Assembly: GCA_005793615.1 (NCBI GenBank)
Contig: SXRI01000069.1
Location: forward strand, 1 to 6,137
Direction: 5' to 3'
From: Bdellovibrionales bacterium
Lineage (GTDB): Bacteria > Bdellovibrionota > Bdellovibrionia > Bdellovibrionales > JAMPXM01
DNA: 6,137 nt
The notes below the pieces were generated by a model. That model was not told the origin of the DNA, did no database searches, and worked only from the letters and a program-made list of their open reading frames with translations. Of the stretch, positions 4,884-6,137 are shown piece by piece. Each line of letters begins with the position of its first letter. The stretch's first letter is position 1. A program made the translations under genes and the position numbers.

Positions 4884-6137
4884 ATGCCGTTTGAGAAAAC
4901 AATACTTGTTGTCGATGACAGTCGCTCCGTGCGCAAGCTGATCAAACTTAGGCTCTCCGAGGCCGGATATCAGGTTGTCGAAGCTGACTCGGGAAAAGAA
5001 GCACTGAAAATTCTTAAGGACCGTACTGTAGATCTGATAACGCTCGATATCGAGATGCCGGAGATGAATGGTTATGAGGTTTGTGCGGCCATTCGCCAGT
5101 ATGAGCGTGATGAAGAACGAGCGGAGAGCATACCAATCGTGATGCTCACGGGACATGATTCCATCGAAGGACGACAAAAGGGATTCGATGCCGGGGCGAC
5201 AAACTTTAGCACAAAGTCGAATCACGGAACTGAACTCATTTCGCGCGTGAAGTCTCTGCTGGAACCGAACAATCGATACTCTTCTCTCGGTATCCTGGTC
5301 ATTGATGATTCCCCCGCGGTTCGACAACTCATCATTCAGATTTTAACTGAGATGAACATTCGCGTGCTCACCGCGGAGAACGGCGCGCATGGTCTTGAGG
5401 TCTTTAAAAGCAATCCTATGCAGATCGACATGATCTTGACTGATCTGGAGATGCCCGAGATGAATGGCGAGGAATTGTGTCGCAAGATTCGTAGCGAGCT
5501 CAGTTACAAAAACCTGCCGATCGTGGTGATCACCGGTGATGACTCTCAGAATCGCGCGATTAATCTTTTTAAGGCTGGTGCAACCGAGTATATTCGCAAG
5601 CCGTTTATTCAAGAGGAATTGATTGCCCGTATCTCCATTCATCTAGAGAAAATTCTTATCGAACGGGATTTGCGTGCTGTGATCGAAGAACTAAACACGG
5701 CGACGCAATTGAAAGACAAGTTTTTAGGAATTTGTTCACATGACCTGCGAAGTCCGCTTGCGGGCATTATCGGTTGTGCATCCATAGTTGCCAAATGTGA
5801 TGCCTTAAACGCCGGCGATAAGAAGATGCTGAGTCTCATCGAATCCAATGCCCAGGATATGATGGTGTTAGTGAGTGATCTCCTTGATCTTAGCAGTCTT
5901 AAACAGATTTCAGACAAGATGGTGCTCGTTCCCTTGAGTCTTCACGAGGAGTTGGGGGCTTGTGTGACTCAGCAAAAGTCTTTCGCTTCACGTAAAAATA
6001 TCGAACTCGATTTCATCTCTACGGCAATGGAAGCGCGTGTTCTCGGCAGTAGCTCGGCTTTAAAGCGGGTCGCAAATAATCTCTTGTCAAACGCGATTAA
6101 GTTCACGCCTCGTGGCGGAAAGATTGAGTTTGAAATC
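4884..6137 (+). CDS. Hybrid histidine kinase, REC-REC-HisKA-HATPase (runs off right edge)
   Basis: 418 codons are open to the window edge. Residues 5-127 are a receiver domain with acid pair D11/D12, phosphoacceptor D55 (LITLDIEMPEMNG), T89 and K111. Residues 135-255 are a second receiver with D141/D142, D187 (ILTDLEMPEMNG), T217 and K239-P240. A helical linker (about 256-275) leads to HisKA with phosphorylatable H286 in SHDLRSPL (285-292), then the start of an HATPase_c domain with N-box N403 (NNLLSNAIKFTP). The G-boxes lie beyond the edge. No membrane segment or sensor domain is seen, so this is a cytoplasmic kinase whose inputs are probably phosphoryl groups from other kinases. In the first receiver Ser, not Pro, follows the conserved Lys. 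The start is forced: an in-frame TAA lies at 4845-4847 and no ATG, GTG or TTG lies between it and 4884. No Shine-Dalgarno is present. Confidence 0.95.
   Translation, partial: MPFEKTILVVDDSRSVRKLIKLRLSEAGYQVVEADSGKEALKILKDRTVDLITLDIEMPEMNGYEVCAAIRQYERDEERAESIPIVMLTGHDSIEGRQKGFDAGATNFSTKSNHGTELISRVKSLLEPNNRYSSLGILVIDDSPAVRQLIIQILTEMNIRVLTAENGAHGLEVFKSNPMQIDMILTDLEMPEMNGEELCRKIRSELSYKNLPIVVITGDDSQNRAINLFKAGATEYIRKPFIQEELIARISIHLEKILIERDLRAVIEELNTATQLKDKFLGICSHDLRSPLAGIIGCASIVAKCDALNAGDKKMLSLIESNAQDMMVLVSDLLDLSSLKQISDKMVLVPLSLHEELGACVTQQKSFASRKNIELDFISTAMEARVLGSSSALKRVANNLLSNAIKFTPRGGKIEFEI

Noticed and set aside
4881..5917. Three minus-strand open frames of 92-148 codons
   Set aside because: All are antisense to the receiver and HisKA domains, which are unambiguous.

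Overview
The window has balanced base composition and typical bacterial gene packing. The housekeeping genes are bacterial in type: a MetRS with a fused C-terminal tRNA-binding domain, a SpoU-type methyltransferase and TrmO. The right half adds a Sec-exported protein and a multi-domain signalling kinase. This suggests a free-living or predatory Gram-negative bacterium. A Bdellovibrionota or other delta-proteobacterium-like source is only a guess from overall style; nothing seen here fixes the taxon.

Layout. Bases 2-115 (+) hold the tail of a gene cut by the left edge, with a weakly AbrB/MazE-like C-terminus. A short convergent gap (116-139) follows. Bases 140-3879 (-) hold a two-gene operon, transcribed right to left: metG (methionyl-tRNA synthetase, 695 aa), then, after 2 nt, a TTG-initiated 549-aa protein that joins a SpoU/TrmH-type RNA methyltransferase to a complete TrmO (tRNA m6t6A37 methyltransferase). 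Both genes concern tRNA, one in charging and one in modification. Bases 3880-4175 form a divergent intergenic region with a candidate metG promoter, an 11-bp direct repeat and a G-run-rich tract that fits a G-quadruplex pattern.

Bases 4176-4778 (+) encode a 200-aa protein of unknown function with a signal peptide. Bases 4779-4883 carry inverted repeats and a good sigma70-like promoter. Bases 4884-6137 (+) hold the first 418 codons of a REC-REC-HisKA-HATPase hybrid histidine kinase that runs off the right edge. This large open frame has no stop codon in the window. Its ATG is the only usable start, has no Shine-Dalgarno sequence, and falls where the promoter predicts transcription to begin, so the mRNA may be leaderless.

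No rRNA, tRNA, CRISPR array or complete mobile element was seen. The most notable points are the SpoU-TrmO fusion behind metG, the possible leaderless kinase mRNA, the G-quadruplex motif ahead of the secreted unknown, and a MetRS zinc region that looks intermediate between known types.
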